A stretch of DNA of 64,000 nucleotides from an actinobacterium acAMD-2 (GCA_000754455.1 JNSE01000031.1:1-64000), one strand, 5' to 3'; positions 8,997 through 17,957 are shown, numbered from the stretch's first letter. Notes: generated from the sequence alone by a model not told the origin. Numbers and translations are program-made.

Positions 8997-9683
8997 CTAT
9001 TCCCCTGATTGCGATTCAAATCGCAGTCCGACTCCACGCACTGTTGAGATGTAGCGTGAATCGGTAGCGGAGTCTCCAAGTTTGCGACGCAACCACGAAA
9101 CGTGCATGTCTAAAGTCTTGCTTGACCCATACCAATGGGTGTGCCACACCTCGCGCATCAAACGTTCGCGCGGAATGGTGGTTCCATGTTCGCGCATCAG
9201 GGCATGGAGCAAGTCAAATTCCATGCGGCTCAACGTCAACTCACGTGTACCGACCCACGCCTTGCGCGCCTCAGCATCGAGGACAACGTCTTGAACACGC
9301 AATGTGTTGAGTTCCCCCACTTGAGCACGACGCAAGAGTGAACGAATGCGCGCCATCAATTCCTTAGAGCGAAATGGCTTGGAAACATAGTCATCAGCGC
9401 CCATCTCAAAGCCAACGACAACATCCATCTCTGACCCACGGGCTGTCAAAATCAAAATGGGTAAACGAGGATCTTCTGACCGCAACGTGCGGCACACTTC
9501 CAAGCCATCAAGGTCAGGTAACCCCAGGTCGAGGACGACGAGGTCCTGGTTTCCGGCGCGAACTTGAGCCAGCGCTGCTTTTCCTTCCGCCGCGACTTGG
9601 ACATCGTGACCCTCGCGTTCGAGAGCGCGTGCCAAGGGCTGGGCGATCGCTAGATCGTCCTCCACAAGCAGCACTCGTCCCAT
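8997..9683 (-). CDS. OmpR/PhoB-family response regulator
   Basis: 228 residues: receiver domain with acidic pair Asp9-Asp10, phosphoacceptor Asp52 (LVVLDLGLPDLDG), Thr80 and Lys102 (VSKPF), then a winged-helix output domain from about 130 (LSRMEFDLLHALM, KTLDMHVSWLRRKLG). The receiver pocket is complete, so control by the next-door kinase is expected. The ATG is preceded at six bases by TATGTT, so the regulator-kinase pair may have its own leaderless promoter as well as read-through from the GGDEF gene 15 bp upstream. Confidence 0.95.
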   Translation of the reverse strand: MGRVLLVEDDLAIAQPLARALEREGHDVQVAAEGKAALAQVRAGNQDLVVLDLGLPDLDGLEVCRTLRSEDPRLPILILTARGSEMDVVVGFEMGADDYVSKPFRSKELMARIRSLLRRAQVGELNTLRVQDVVLDAEARKAWVGTRELTLSRMEFDLLHALMREHGTTIPRERLMREVWHTHWYGSSKTLDMHVSWLRRKLGDSATDSRYISTVRGVGLRFESQSGE

Positions 9684-9689
9684 ATATCC

Positions 9690-9695
9690 AACATA
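9690..9695 (-). promoter_or_regulatory. Putative leaderless -10 box (TATGTT) for the two-component pair
   Basis: On the minus strand TATGTT ends six bases before the ATG at 9683. It lies just past the GGDEF gene stop. Confidence 0.45.
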
Positions 9696-9698
9696 GCC

Positions 9699-11207
9699 CT
9701 ATCCGGACAGGGCTGACCCGAGAAGGGCGCGAAGAATGGCAGGCACGCCTACCAACAGCTCATCAGAATCGGCCAGGAGTTCAACCAGCCACACATCGGT
9801 TGCTGCGGCGGCGACTGTGGCGCAATGTCTGACGCGTGCCACATCTGCCGATTCGTCGTCCGCACGCACCAGGACCCCCACGCCCCGAGCCGCAGCAAGC
9901 CAACTTCCATCGGTAGTTACGTCATGGCCGCTGGAAACATCGAGCCCATCACGGTTCGCCGACACCGCGACTGCCTGCGTCGTTTCACTACTGATCGTGG
10001 AGACCACCCAGCCAACGGCGCCGATCGCCTCGCTGGCGGAATCCACCACCGCCACCACTCGGTCTAGTGAGCTCAGGCCTTGTGACATCACCATGACCCG
10101 AAGGCCCGCTTCCAGCGCATTCGTTGCGCGTTCAGCATTGGTAGCCCATTCAGGGCCAGAGCGTCGACGGCGGCGGCGCTCTACAGGCTCGGACAACGGG
10201 GTATCTCGACCGGCTAATAGGACCCGGCTCGAGCCTTCACGCTTCGCCGCATATTGCGCTTCGTCGGCCCATCCCATGAGCCGACGAGAAGTGACCTCTC
10301 CTGACCCATCAGCCATCGATGTTGACGCCACTCCCACCGCCAAACCACCGGGATAGGCCGAGCGCTCTAGCGCGTTAAGAACCGAATTTGCCACTTTCTC
10401 GGCGACATCCACCGTGACATTGGGCAACACAATCGCGAACTCGTCGCCACCAATGCGACCAGCGAGGGCGCGCGCGACATTTCCCGTCGCTTGCGAAATC
10501 GCGTCAGCACACGAGCGAATCAACCGGTCTCCAGCCTGGTGACCTTCATTATCGTTAGCAAATTTCAAACCGTTGACGTCTGCCATCACGACTGAGACTG
10601 GGTCACCGCTGACCTGATACTCAACAAGTGCGCGCTCGAGGGCTAAATCCACCGCGCGGCGATTAGCCAAACCAGTGAGCGGGTCGCTGTAAACCAAGTG
10701 CTCAACTTGGGAAAAGCGCTCAGCCTGTGCGATTCCCGATGCCAAGACTGCGGATAGGACTTCTGCGAGTTGACAATCCTCTTCAGTGAACGCTAACTGG
10801 CCGCTCAATCTGGTGGCATACAACTCACCCCACACCCGCCCCTCCAACAAGATCGGCGCTACCACCGCCGAGCCCTTATTTCGAAGAGTCAAATAGCGGA
10901 GAGCATCGTCATCGCCTACCGCTGGATCCAGGCTTACGACAAAAGGTGAGGGATCTTTGAGCAGCAAGGGAAATGATGGAAGGTCTTGGAATCCTTGGTC
11001 AACGGGTCGCGGCTCTTCCCAACTCGACAGGTCGCCAACGTTGATCACCGTGCGAACCGTCCCTCGCTCGCGTTCGAGGTAGCCGATAGAAACGGAAGCC
11101 GCACCCAACGAGCTACACGCTTCATGAGCTGCAGTCTCGAGAAGGTCAACGAGTTCCTGTGGTTCCGCCAAGATGCGAGCAAGACGAGCCACACTGTGCA
11201 ATCGCAT
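9699..11207 (-). CDS. Diguanylate cyclase: GAF - GGDEF - C-terminal GAF-like domain
   Basis: 502 residues. Residues 5-160 read as a GAF sensor domain, 165-330 as a GGDEF domain with LVYSDPLTGLANRR, substrate loop KFANDNEGHQAGD and an intact GGDEF at 253-257. The inhibitory RxxD I-site is absent (VARA in its place). After a basic Arg-rich linker (RRRRRR-like, about 344-350) a second alpha/beta region (370-500) resembles another GAF. It should make cyclic di-GMP from GTP and is cytoplasmic (no membrane segment seen). It sits between the PH-domain gene and a two-component pair, all leftward, so co-transcription is likely. Confidence 0.9.
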   Translation of the reverse strand: MRLHSVARLARILAEPQELVDLLETAAHEACSSLGAASVSIGYLERERGTVRTVINVGDLSSWEEPRPVDQGFQDLPSFPLLLKDPSPFVVSLDPAVGDDDALRYLTLRNKGSAVVAPILLEGRVWGELYATRLSGQLAFTEEDCQLAEVLSAVLASGIAQAERFSQVEHLVYSDPLTGLANRRAVDLALERALVEYQVSGDPVSVVMADVNGLKFANDNEGHQAGDRLIRSCADAISQATGNVARALAGRIGGDEFAIVLPNVTVDVAEKVANSVLNALERSAYPGGLAVGVASTSMADGSGEVTSRRLMGWADEAQYAAKREGSSRVLLAGRDTPLSEPVERRRRRRSGPEWATNAERATNALEAGLRVMVMSQGLSSLDRVVAVVDSASEAIGAVGWVVSTISSETTQAVAVSANRDGLDVSSGHDVTTDGSWLAAARGVGVLVRADDESADVARVRHCATVAAAATDVWLVELLADSDELLVGVPAILRALLGSALSG

Positions 11208-11234
11208 GTTTGGTCCGTCCCGCCGCGTTCTTAC

Positions 11235-11771
11235 TTAGGATCCGTCGCCAGGAACACCCGGGCCGCCGGAGCGACGGCGCTGATCGTCTTCTTCATACAG
11301 GCGATAAACCTCGCGCTGGATCTTCTCCACGTCAGGGACGCTCGCGATGATCAATGATCCCTGCTCAGCTGCCGACTGAACACTCAACGTTCCGCAATTC
11401 AAAATTCGCTCAGTTAACGTCTTGTCAAATGTGACATTGTTGACGCGCGACAAAGGCATGTCACGGCCAATGCGCCGAATGAGACCAGTGCGGACGATGA
11501 TTCGCCGATTCGTAAATACGTAGTCCGTGGTGAACCAATTGAGGAACGGGCGCACGGCCCATCCCACGATGAGCACCAATGCGGCGATCCAGGTCACCGC
11601 ATTAATGGTGTTGGAAAAAATATTTGATCCATTGAAAGTGGAGAGCAAGAAGGCCGCACCAGCGACTGTGGCGATCAGCACAAGCGCGGGAACAATCAAA
11701 GAGCGCCAGTGGGGTCGCATTTCAAAGGCGATGGATTCGCCCTCTCCTAGCAATTTCGGTGGGTAGGCCAT
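11235..11771 (-). CDS. PH-domain membrane protein (bPH2/DUF304, Rv3278c-like)
   Basis: 178 residues with two close membrane segments (about 26-45 and 59-78) followed by a bacterial PH domain: FTTDYVFTNRRIIVRTGLIRR and the DMPLSRVNNVTFDKT strand pair are typical of PF03703. The tail is charged. Function in the family is not established. Located downstream of birA exactly as in mycobacteria, in the same direction, with 57 bp between. Confidence 0.85.
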   Translation of the reverse strand: MAYPPKLLGEGESIAFEMRPHWRSLIVPALVLIATVAGAAFLLSTFNGSNIFSNTINAVTWIAALVLIVGWAVRPFLNWFTTDYVFTNRRIIVRTGLIRRIGRDMPLSRVNNVTFDKTLTERILNCGTLSVQSAAEQGSLIIASVPDVEKIQREVYRLYEEDDQRRRSGGPGVPGDGS

Positions 11772-11828
11772 ACCTCATAGTTCCATGATCAGGCCGACCA
11801 ATGACGAACGACCCGCCCCTGCCACTAG

Positions 11829-12599
11829 CTAGCGCACGTGAATGACGTCCCCTGCACCAACCGTGACAACGACACCATCAGCACCCTGAACTTCCAGCCT
11901 GCCGTGTGGATCCAGATCAACAGCCAAACCGCTCAATGTCTGGCCCGACGGTAAGTGAACAGATACCTTGCGCCCAACGGTCGAACTCAACGCTCGGTAT
12001 TCATCCAGTACTTCCGATGGCCAAGACCCTTCCCCTTCGATGGGTCCCACGAGTTCACCTAGGTGCCCAAGGATTGACATCAACAACACCTGATGATCAA
12101 AACCCGCGACGCCTTCCATCGCCAACGACGTCGCAGTGGGAATAGGTCGCTGCTCGTGTGTCATAGAGGTATTGATCCCGACACCAATAACCACACAATC
12201 GGAGTTGACCAACTGGACCAGGACACCAGCAATTTTCGCGTCGTTAACCAAGACGTCGTTGGGCCACTTCACCGAAGAGGTCAGCCCCCAGTCTTGGTTA
12301 AGCGTTCGAGCAATGGCCACTGCCGACAGCAGGGGCACGACACCGACATCGGCGACAGGACGCTGAGTTCGCAATAACGCCGAAAACCACAGACCAGCAC
12401 CCGGTGGGCTCGTCCAGGTTCGATCAAGACGGCCCCGGCCCGACGTTTGCTCGGTGGCGACGACCACGACTCCGGAGTCGCTACCAGCGCTGGCAACCAC
12501 GGCATCTTGCGTCGATGGGGTGCTCGTCACGGCTTCTAGCCGGCGCCAAGGGGCGGGCAAGGGCAACTCGTGCCACGGCTTCACTGCATCTACGTCCAC
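11829..12599 (-). CDS. birA: Biotin--[acetyl-CoA-carboxylase] ligase
   Basis: 256 residues. The biotinyl-AMP loop GRGRLDRTW is at 54-62, followed by GLWFSALL, SVKWPNDVLVNDAKIAGVLV and VIGVGINTS. There is no N-terminal helix-turn-helix, so it is a catalytic-only ligase and not the bifunctional BirA repressor. It attaches biotin to the carrier domain of the acyl-CoA carboxylase encoded just across a 44-bp divergent spacer. GTG start, apparently leaderless. Confidence 0.95.
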   Translation of the reverse strand: MDVDAVKPWHELPLPAPWRRLEAVTSTPSTQDAVVASAGSDSGVVVVATEQTSGRGRLDRTWTSPPGAGLWFSALLRTQRPVADVGVVPLLSAVAIARTLNQDWGLTSSVKWPNDVLVNDAKIAGVLVQLVNSDCVVIGVGINTSMTHEQRPIPTATSLAMEGVAGFDHQVLLMSILGHLGELVGPIEGEGSWPSEVLDEYRALSSTVGRKVSVHLPSGQTLSGLAVDLDPHGRLEVQGADGVVVTVGAGDVIHVR

Positions 12600-12605
12600 G
12601 TGGCT

Positions 12606-12611
12606 AGGCTA
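12606..12611 (-). promoter_or_regulatory. Putative leaderless -10 box (TAGCCT) for birA
   Basis: On the minus strand TAGCCT ends six bases before the birA GTG, inside the 44-bp birA/pccB divergent spacer. Confidence 0.5.
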
Positions 12612-12643
12612 CGGAGGTATCGATTCGCGTGCTTGGAGGACTC

Positions 12644-14242
12644 ATGGCGGCAGGGCTGGATCAATCTGGATCCCCCGTAGATATTCACACCACGGCGGGA
12701 AAAATTGCCGATCTGGAGGGTCGTCGCTACCAAGCCACCCACGCCGGTTCGGAGCTGGCGATCGAGAAGCAGCACGCCCGTGGAAAGAAGACAGCCCGCG
12801 AGCGCATCGCTCTCTTGCTCGACGAAGGCTCCTTCGTTGAATTCGATGAACTAGCCCGCCACCGCTCCATCAACTTTGGTCAGGAAAAGAACCGCCCCTA
12901 CGGCGACGGTGTCGTGACCGGATACGGAACCGTTGACGGTCGCCCAGTCGCCGTCTTTTCCCAAGACTTCACTGTCTTTGGTGGATCTTTGGGTGAAGTC
13001 TTTGGCGAGAAGATCGTCAAGGTCATGGACTTCGCGCTCAAGACTGGCTGCCCGATGATTGGCATCAACGACTCCGGTGGCGCACGCATCCAAGAAGGTG
13101 TGGTTGCCCTCGGCTTGTACGCCGAAATTTTCAAGCGCAATGTGCATGCTTCCGGAGTCATCCCGCAGATCTCGCTGATCTTGGGACCGTGTGCTGGTGG
13201 CGCCGTGTACTCCCCCGCTATCACCGACTTCACAGTGATGGTTGATCAAACCTCGCACATGTTCATCACCGGACCTGACGTCATTAAGACGGTGACCGGC
13301 GAAGACGTGCAGATGGAAGAACTCGGCGGGGCTCGCACCCATAACACCAAGTCGGGTAACGCCCACTACTGCGCAACCGACGAAGAAGACGCGATTGACT
13401 ACGTCAAGGGTTTGCTGGCTCACCTGCCATCCAACAACCTTTCCGACGCCCCCTCTTACCCGGAGGAATCGGACTTGGGAATCAGCGACATCGACCGTGA
13501 ATTGGACACGCTGATTCCGGATTCAGCCAACCAGCCCTATGACATTCGTACTGTCATTGAGCATGTGGTCGACGACGGCGACTTCCTCGAAGTCCAAGCT
13601 CTCTTCGCCCCCAACATCGTGATCGGGTTTGGCCGCGTCGAGGGCCACGTCGTGGGTGTCGTGGCCAACCAGCCGATGCAATTTGCAGGGTGCCTCGACA
13701 TTGATGCTTCTGAAAAGGCAGCACGGTTCGTCCGCACGTGCGATGCCTTCAATGTTCCCGTTGTCACCTTCGTTGATGTGCCCGGCTTCTTGCCAGGTGC
13801 TGACCAAGAGTGGAACGGCATCATTCGTCGTGGCGCAAAGTTGATCTATGCCTATGCCGAAGCCACCGTTCCGTTGGTCACCATCATCACCCGCAAGGCT
13901 TACGGCGGTGCTTACGACGTGATGGGCTCGAAGCACTTAGGTGCCGACATCAACCTCGCATGGCCGACTGCACAAATTGCCGTGATGGGTGCCCAAGGCG
14001 CCGTCAACATTTTGTATCGCAAGGAACTCGCTGATGCGTCTGACCCAGCCGCCAAGCGGGTTGAACTTCAAACCGACTACGAAGACACGTTGTGCAATCC
14101 CTATGTGGCTTGTGAGCGCGGGTATGTCGACGAAGTGATCTTGCCGTCAGAAACTCGGGCGCGGGTCACGACTGCACTTCGCGCGCTGCGTAGCAAGCGG
14201 GCCTCACTGCCACCGCGCAAGCACGGAAACATCCCGCTGTAA
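12644..14242 (+). CDS. pccB: Propionyl/acyl-CoA carboxylase, carboxyltransferase beta subunit (AccD5-like)
   Basis: 532 residues from the ATG at 12644, which has GGAGGA at 12635-12640. Two crotonase-like halves are present: GGARIQEGV with CAGGAVYSPA in the first, and VPGFLPGADQEW with KAYGGAYDVM in the second, the oxyanion-hole glycines being intact. It transfers the carboxyl group from carboxybiotin to propionyl-CoA (and perhaps acetyl-CoA). Gene order birA / accD5-accE5-maf-accA3 is that of M. tuberculosis Rv3279c-Rv3285, which supports the AccD5 assignment over a methylcrotonyl-CoA enzyme. Confidence 0.95.
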   Translation: MAAGLDQSGSPVDIHTTAGKIADLEGRRYQATHAGSELAIEKQHARGKKTARERIALLLDEGSFVEFDELARHRSINFGQEKNRPYGDGVVTGYGTVDGRPVAVFSQDFTVFGGSLGEVFGEKIVKVMDFALKTGCPMIGINDSGGARIQEGVVALGLYAEIFKRNVHASGVIPQISLILGPCAGGAVYSPAITDFTVMVDQTSHMFITGPDVIKTVTGEDVQMEELGGARTHNTKSGNAHYCATDEEDAIDYVKGLLAHLPSNNLSDAPSYPEESDLGISDIDRELDTLIPDSANQPYDIRTVIEHVVDDGDFLEVQALFAPNIVIGFGRVEGHVVGVVANQPMQFAGCLDIDASEKAARFVRTCDAFNVPVVTFVDVPGFLPGADQEWNGIIRRGAKLIYAYAEATVPLVTIITRKAYGGAYDVMGSKHLGADINLAWPTAQIAVMGAQGAVNILYRKELADASDPAAKRVELQTDYEDTLCNPYVACERGYVDEVILPSETRARVTTALRALRSKRASLPPRKHGNIPL

Positions 14243-14439
14243 TGAGTGAACCCGTTCTTCGCGTCATCTCCGGGGATCCCTCCCCGGAGGAACTCGCGGC
14301 TGTCCTTGCCGTCGTTTTGAGGCCACAAGCAACAGCGGTCGAACCCGAGCCCACATCCCAGTGGAATGACCGCAGTCACGCTTTGCGCTCGCCCCTGACC
14401 CCGGGGCCACATGCTTGGCGGGCTAGCGCGCGCTCATGA
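14242..14439 (+). CDS. accE: Acyl-CoA carboxylase epsilon subunit
   Basis: 65 residues. The PVLRVISGDPSPEELAAVLAVV start is the conserved helix-forming core of actinobacterial AccE; the rest (SQWNDRSHALR, PGPHAWRAS) matches the usual W-x-R/HxWR tail. It has no activity by itself and stabilises the complex of AccD5 with the biotinylated alpha subunit. Its ATG overlaps the pccB TAA by one base and its TGA overlaps the maf ATG (ATGA), so the three are translationally coupled. Confidence 0.88.
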   Translation: MSEPVLRVISGDPSPEELAAVLAVVLRPQATAVEPEPTSQWNDRSHALRSPLTPGPHAWRASARS

Positions 14440-15065
14440 AACGCATTGTCTTGGCGTCTGCTTCGCCTGCGCGCTCGCGTTTGCTCAGCAACGCAGGAAT
14501 CCCACACTCCACCCTTGTCAGCGGTGTCAACGAAACCGCTCACACGATCGCCCTTGGCCCCAACGCCACTCCCATTGAGATCGCCCTGGCTTTGTCGCAA
14601 GCAAAGGCGCAGGCGGTGGCAGCACAGCTTGACCCTTCTGATGAACGTCGCACCTACGTCATCGGGTGTGACAGCTTGCTCCAAATCAATGGCCAGGCAT
14701 TAGGAAAGCCACTTGATCTGGAAGATGCAGCGCGGCGCTGGCAGTTCATGCGTGGCAACACTGGGTTCCTACACACCGGCCACACGATCATTGATGTGCA
14801 GGGCCAAATGTGGGTACACGAGGTGGCCTCAACAACTATCTACTTTGGAATGCCAGACGATGACGAAGTCTTGGCTTACTTGGCGACCGGCGAATCGCTC
14901 AATGTTGCCGGTGCATTCACGCTGGACGGCCTCAGCGCTCCGTTTGTGAGTCGCATTGATGGGGACCCGTCCAATGTGATCGGCCTCTCGCTTCCCCTTC
15001 TGCGTACGTTGCTGCGCCAGCTCGGCGTGCGCTGGACCGATCTGTGGACCCAGGCCACCCCCTGA
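14436..15065 (+). CDS. maf: Maf-like nucleoside triphosphate pyrophosphatase
   Basis: 209 residues. LASASPARSRLLSNAGI at 5-21 is the Maf signature; GCDSLLQINGQALGKP carries the catalytic acidic residue, and the C-terminal GAFTLDGLSAPFVSRIDGDPSNVIGL is conserved. Maf enzymes hydrolyse dTTP/UTP or modified nucleotides to monophosphate and pyrophosphate, a house-cleaning role. It sits inside the carboxylase cluster as in mycobacteria, without a known functional link. Confidence 0.92.
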   Translation: MKRIVLASASPARSRLLSNAGIPHSTLVSGVNETAHTIALGPNATPIEIALALSQAKAQAVAAQLDPSDERRTYVIGCDSLLQINGQALGKPLDLEDAARRWQFMRGNTGFLHTGHTIIDVQGQMWVHEVASTTIYFGMPDDDEVLAYLATGESLNVAGAFTLDGLSAPFVSRIDGDPSNVIGLSLPLLRTLLRQLGVRWTDLWTQATP

Positions 15066-15175
15066 TCACACCCCCTGCGACCTGCCTCCGAGGGTCTGAC
15101 GCTTTGTTACTGGCCGGTTGCCTAGACTGAAGTCGCTCTGTGCAATGCAAGGCTCCACAATCGAAGGGTTCGACC

Positions 15176-16936
15176 GTGCGCAAGGTTCTCATTGCTAACC
15201 GTGGCGAAATCGCTATCCGAGTGGCCCGTGCCTGTCGCGACGCTGGACTGACCAGCGTGGCTGTGTACGCCGATCCAGATCGCGATGCCCAGCACGTCAA
15301 GGCAGCTGACGAGGCATACGCACTTAACGGAGCAACTGCGGCAGAGACCTACCTCGTCATTGAGAAGTTGCTCGACGTAGCCAAGACCAGCGGCGCCGAT
15401 GCTGTTCACCCTGGCTATGGGTTTCTCAGTGAGAACGCAGCTTTTGCTCAAGCGGTAATCGACGCAGGCTTAACGTGGATCGGTCCTCCCCCCGCTGCCA
15501 TTGATGGCTTGGGCGACAAGGTCAAGGCGCGCCACATTGCGCAACGGGCCGGTGCTCCTCTGGTTGCGGGTACGCCAGACCCTGTTGAGAACGCTGAAGA
15601 AGTCGTGGCTTTTGCCAAAGAAAACGGATTGCCCATTGCCATTAAGGCCGCCTTTGGTGGCGGTGGACGCGGACTGAAGGTCGCGCGAACCATCGAAGAG
15701 ATTCCCGAATTGTTCGAATCAGCTGTTCGCGAGGCCGTCGCAGCTTTTGGTCGCGGCGAATGCTTTGTTGAGCGCTACCTTGATCGCCCCCGCCACGTCG
15801 AGACCCAGGTCCTAGCAGACCAACACGGCAACGTGGTCGTCGTCTCTACGCGCGACTGCTCATTGCAGCGTCGCCACCAAAAACTTGTTGAAGAAGCTCC
15901 TGCTCCCTTCCTTACCGATGCGCAGAACGAGCAGCTGTATACCGCTTCCAAGGCCATCATCCGCGAAGCCGGCTACTACGGCGCCGGAACGTGTGAGTTC
16001 CTGGTCGGCCAAGACGGCACCATTTCATTCCTTGAGGTCAACACCCGCCTGCAAGTGGAACACCCCGTGAGTGAGGAAGTCACCGGCCTTGACCTGGTCC
16101 GTGAGCAATTCCGCATTGCCGACGGCGAAGTCCTGGGTTATGACGACCCCACCGTCACTGGCCACTCCATTGAATTCCGCATCAACGGCGAAGACCCCGG
16201 CCGCAACTTCTTGCCCGCACCTGGAGTGTTGCTGACGTGGGAACCCCCAAGCGGTCCTGGTGTTCGACTAGATGCCGGTTTTGTCCAAGGTGACGTCATC
16301 GGCGGAAACTTTGACTCCCTGCTGGCGAAGCTGATCGTGACCGGCGCTACTCGTCAGCAAGCACTAGAGCGTTCTCGTCGTGCCCTGGCCGAATTCGTCG
16401 TCGACGGTATTCCTACGGCCCTGACCTTCCACAGTGCAGTGGTCAATGAACCTGACTTTGCCCCAGCCGACCCCAACACGACATTCGTGGTCCACACCCG
16501 CTGGATTGAAACCGAGTTTGACAACCAGATTCCTGCTTATAGCGGCACATTGGCCGAAAGCCCAGAGCCAACAGATCGCGAAACTCTCACCGTTGAAGTT
16601 GGCGGAAAGCGTGTTGAGATTTCGGTTCCTGCCGGGCTGGGTAGCACCACCGCAAGTAGTAGCGGTTCCAAGAAGCCCGCTAAGCGTGGTGGTGGCGGTA
16701 AATCATCTGCTGCAGCAAGTGGCGACTCCTTAACCTCACCAATGCAAGGCACCATCGTCAAGTTGGCTGTTGAAGAGGGTGCAACGGTTGCTGTCGGTGA
16801 CCTCGTCGTCGTTCTCGAAGCGATGAAGATGGAACAGCCACTCAACGCACACAAGGCGGGCACCATCACCGGCCTTGCTGCTGAAGTCGGAGCCACCGTG
16901 TCTGCGGGCGCGGTGCTGTGTGAAATCAAGGACTAG
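15176..16936 (+). CDS. accA: Acyl-CoA carboxylase alpha subunit: biotin carboxylase plus biotin carrier (AccA3-like)
   Basis: 586 residues from a GTG at 15176 with GAAGGG upstream; the longer frame from 15140 adds unconserved residues. Biotin carboxylase domain: KVLIANRGEIAIRVARA (start), ATP-grasp glycine loop AAFGGGGRGLKV, EVNTRLQVEHPVSE. After a Ser/Gly/Lys-rich linker (about 490-515) the biotinyl domain ends with the AMKM motif, biotinylated Lys551. It carboxylates biotin with bicarbonate and ATP and serves PccB. Separated from maf by 110 bp that hold a possible TAGACT -10 at 15123. Confidence 0.96.
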   Translation: MRKVLIANRGEIAIRVARACRDAGLTSVAVYADPDRDAQHVKAADEAYALNGATAAETYLVIEKLLDVAKTSGADAVHPGYGFLSENAAFAQAVIDAGLTWIGPPPAAIDGLGDKVKARHIAQRAGAPLVAGTPDPVENAEEVVAFAKENGLPIAIKAAFGGGGRGLKVARTIEEIPELFESAVREAVAAFGRGECFVERYLDRPRHVETQVLADQHGNVVVVSTRDCSLQRRHQKLVEEAPAPFLTDAQNEQLYTASKAIIREAGYYGAGTCEFLVGQDGTISFLEVNTRLQVEHPVSEEVTGLDLVREQFRIADGEVLGYDDPTVTGHSIEFRINGEDPGRNFLPAPGVLLTWEPPSGPGVRLDAGFVQGDVIGGNFDSLLAKLIVTGATRQQALERSRRALAEFVVDGIPTALTFHSAVVNEPDFAPADPNTTFVVHTRWIETEFDNQIPAYSGTLAESPEPTDRETLTVEVGGKRVEISVPAGLGSTTASSSGSKKPAKRGGGGKSSAAASGDSLTSPMQGTIVKLAVEEGATVAVGDLVVVLEAMKMEQPLNAHKAGTITGLAAEVGATVSAGAVLCEIKD

Positions 16937-17076
16937 ACGCACACTCGCTAGTCCAAAAGTCCCCTTTTCTTCGGTTTACGCCTGCCACTTGGCCTGAACA
17001 GCACTCCATTACCTCAAAATCTGCACTTCACACCGCATGATGGGAAGACGCACTCCCGCCATGAAAGGTGCCGATC

Positions 17077-17913
17077 GTGACCGATCAACCAAATGAAGGC
17101 GTTACTCCGCCTACCCCGCCCCAGCCACCAGCCGGTGGGACTCCGCCACCCCCACCGCCACCCCCACCTGCCTACGGCGGTTCCGGTAGCGGATCAGCCG
17201 GTGGCGCAAGTTCCGTGGATATTGGCGCAGCCTTTTCGTGGGCGATAAACAAGTTTGGCTCTAATGCTGTCATTTTAATTGCACTAGCAGCCGTGGTGTT
17301 TGTCATCCGTTTCGTTGGCAGCCTGGTCCAAAAGGGAATTCTCAACTCTTTGACCGGCGGAAGTTGCGATAACACCATCGTCGTCGATGGACAATCAATT
17401 GTCACCAACGGACCATGTGTTGCCTCGTTTGCCACCAGCATCACCGCTTCGCTGCTTACCGCGATCGTGTTTGGTGTCTTAGCGTGGATCGCCACTATTG
17501 GTATCTACCGCGCTGCATTGAAGACCACGCAAGGTCAAACACCTGGTTTCGACAACCTCACCACGGGCGAAAACCTCGGCAAGTACATCGCTGTGGCCAT
17601 CGTCTATGGCTTGCTCATCGGGGTTGGTCTGGTTCTGTGTGTTATTCCTGGCATCATCGCCGCCTTCCTGTTCCAGCTGGCTCCGTTTTACGCGCTGGAT
17701 AAGGGCATGTCCGTCGGTGACGCACTGAAGGCGTCCTACGAGGCCGCTACCAAGAACTTCGTGCCGGTGCTGTTGATGACCATCATCAGCGCCATCACGG
17801 CCTTGGTCGGATCTTTCCTCTTCGGCATCTTGACCTTGGTGGCACTGCCCTTCGCAGCGCTATTTATTGCCAACGTCTACCGCCAGCTCAACCGCGAGGA
17901 AATCGCCGCGTAA
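17077..17913 (+). CDS. Proline-rich integral membrane protein, function unknown
   Basis: 278 residues from a GTG at 17077 with AAAGGTG about eight bases upstream. The first 35 residues are Pro/Gly-rich with a run of nine prolines, probably cytoplasmic; after this come about five membrane segments. A loop between the first two contains a Cys pair (SCDNTI and GPCVAS), which could form a disulfide if outside. Glycine/proline-rich helices such as VLCVIPGIIAAFLF and the phrase LDKGMSVGDALKASYEAATKNF resemble the DUF975/YciC-like group of Pro-rich membrane proteins found in Actinobacteria. No function is proposed. A strong terminator follows. Confidence 0.8.
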   Translation: MTDQPNEGVTPPTPPQPPAGGTPPPPPPPPPAYGGSGSGSAGGASSVDIGAAFSWAINKFGSNAVILIALAAVVFVIRFVGSLVQKGILNSLTGGSCDNTIVVDGQSIVTNGPCVASFATSITASLLTAIVFGVLAWIATIGIYRAALKTTQGQTPGFDNLTTGENLGKYIAVAIVYGLLIGVGLVLCVIPGIIAAFLFQLAPFYALDKGMSVGDALKASYEAATKNFVPVLLMTIISAITALVGSFLFGILTLVALPFAALFIANVYRQLNREEIAA

Positions 17914-17923
17914 CCACTCACAC

Positions 17924-17957
17924 AAAAGCCCGGCACCATCACCGGTGTCGGGCTTTT
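17924..17957. terminator. Bidirectional intrinsic terminator
   Basis: A 14-bp stem (AAAAGCCCGGCACC paired with GGTGTCGGGCTTTT, one G-T/A mismatch) with a short ATCACC-type loop ends in T-runs on both strands. It separates the convergent membrane-protein gene and lpdA. Confidence 0.9.

Noticed and set aside
12851..13423. Long antisense open frame (190 codons) inside pccB.
   Set aside because: It is the complement of a highly conserved carboxylase gene with codon-position bias of the plus strand; no ribosome site or family match.
16937..17076. AAAAG-TCCC-CTTTT near 16960 as a terminator for the carboxylase operon.
   Set aside because: The stem is only five A/T-rich pairs with no run of G/C, too weak to call.
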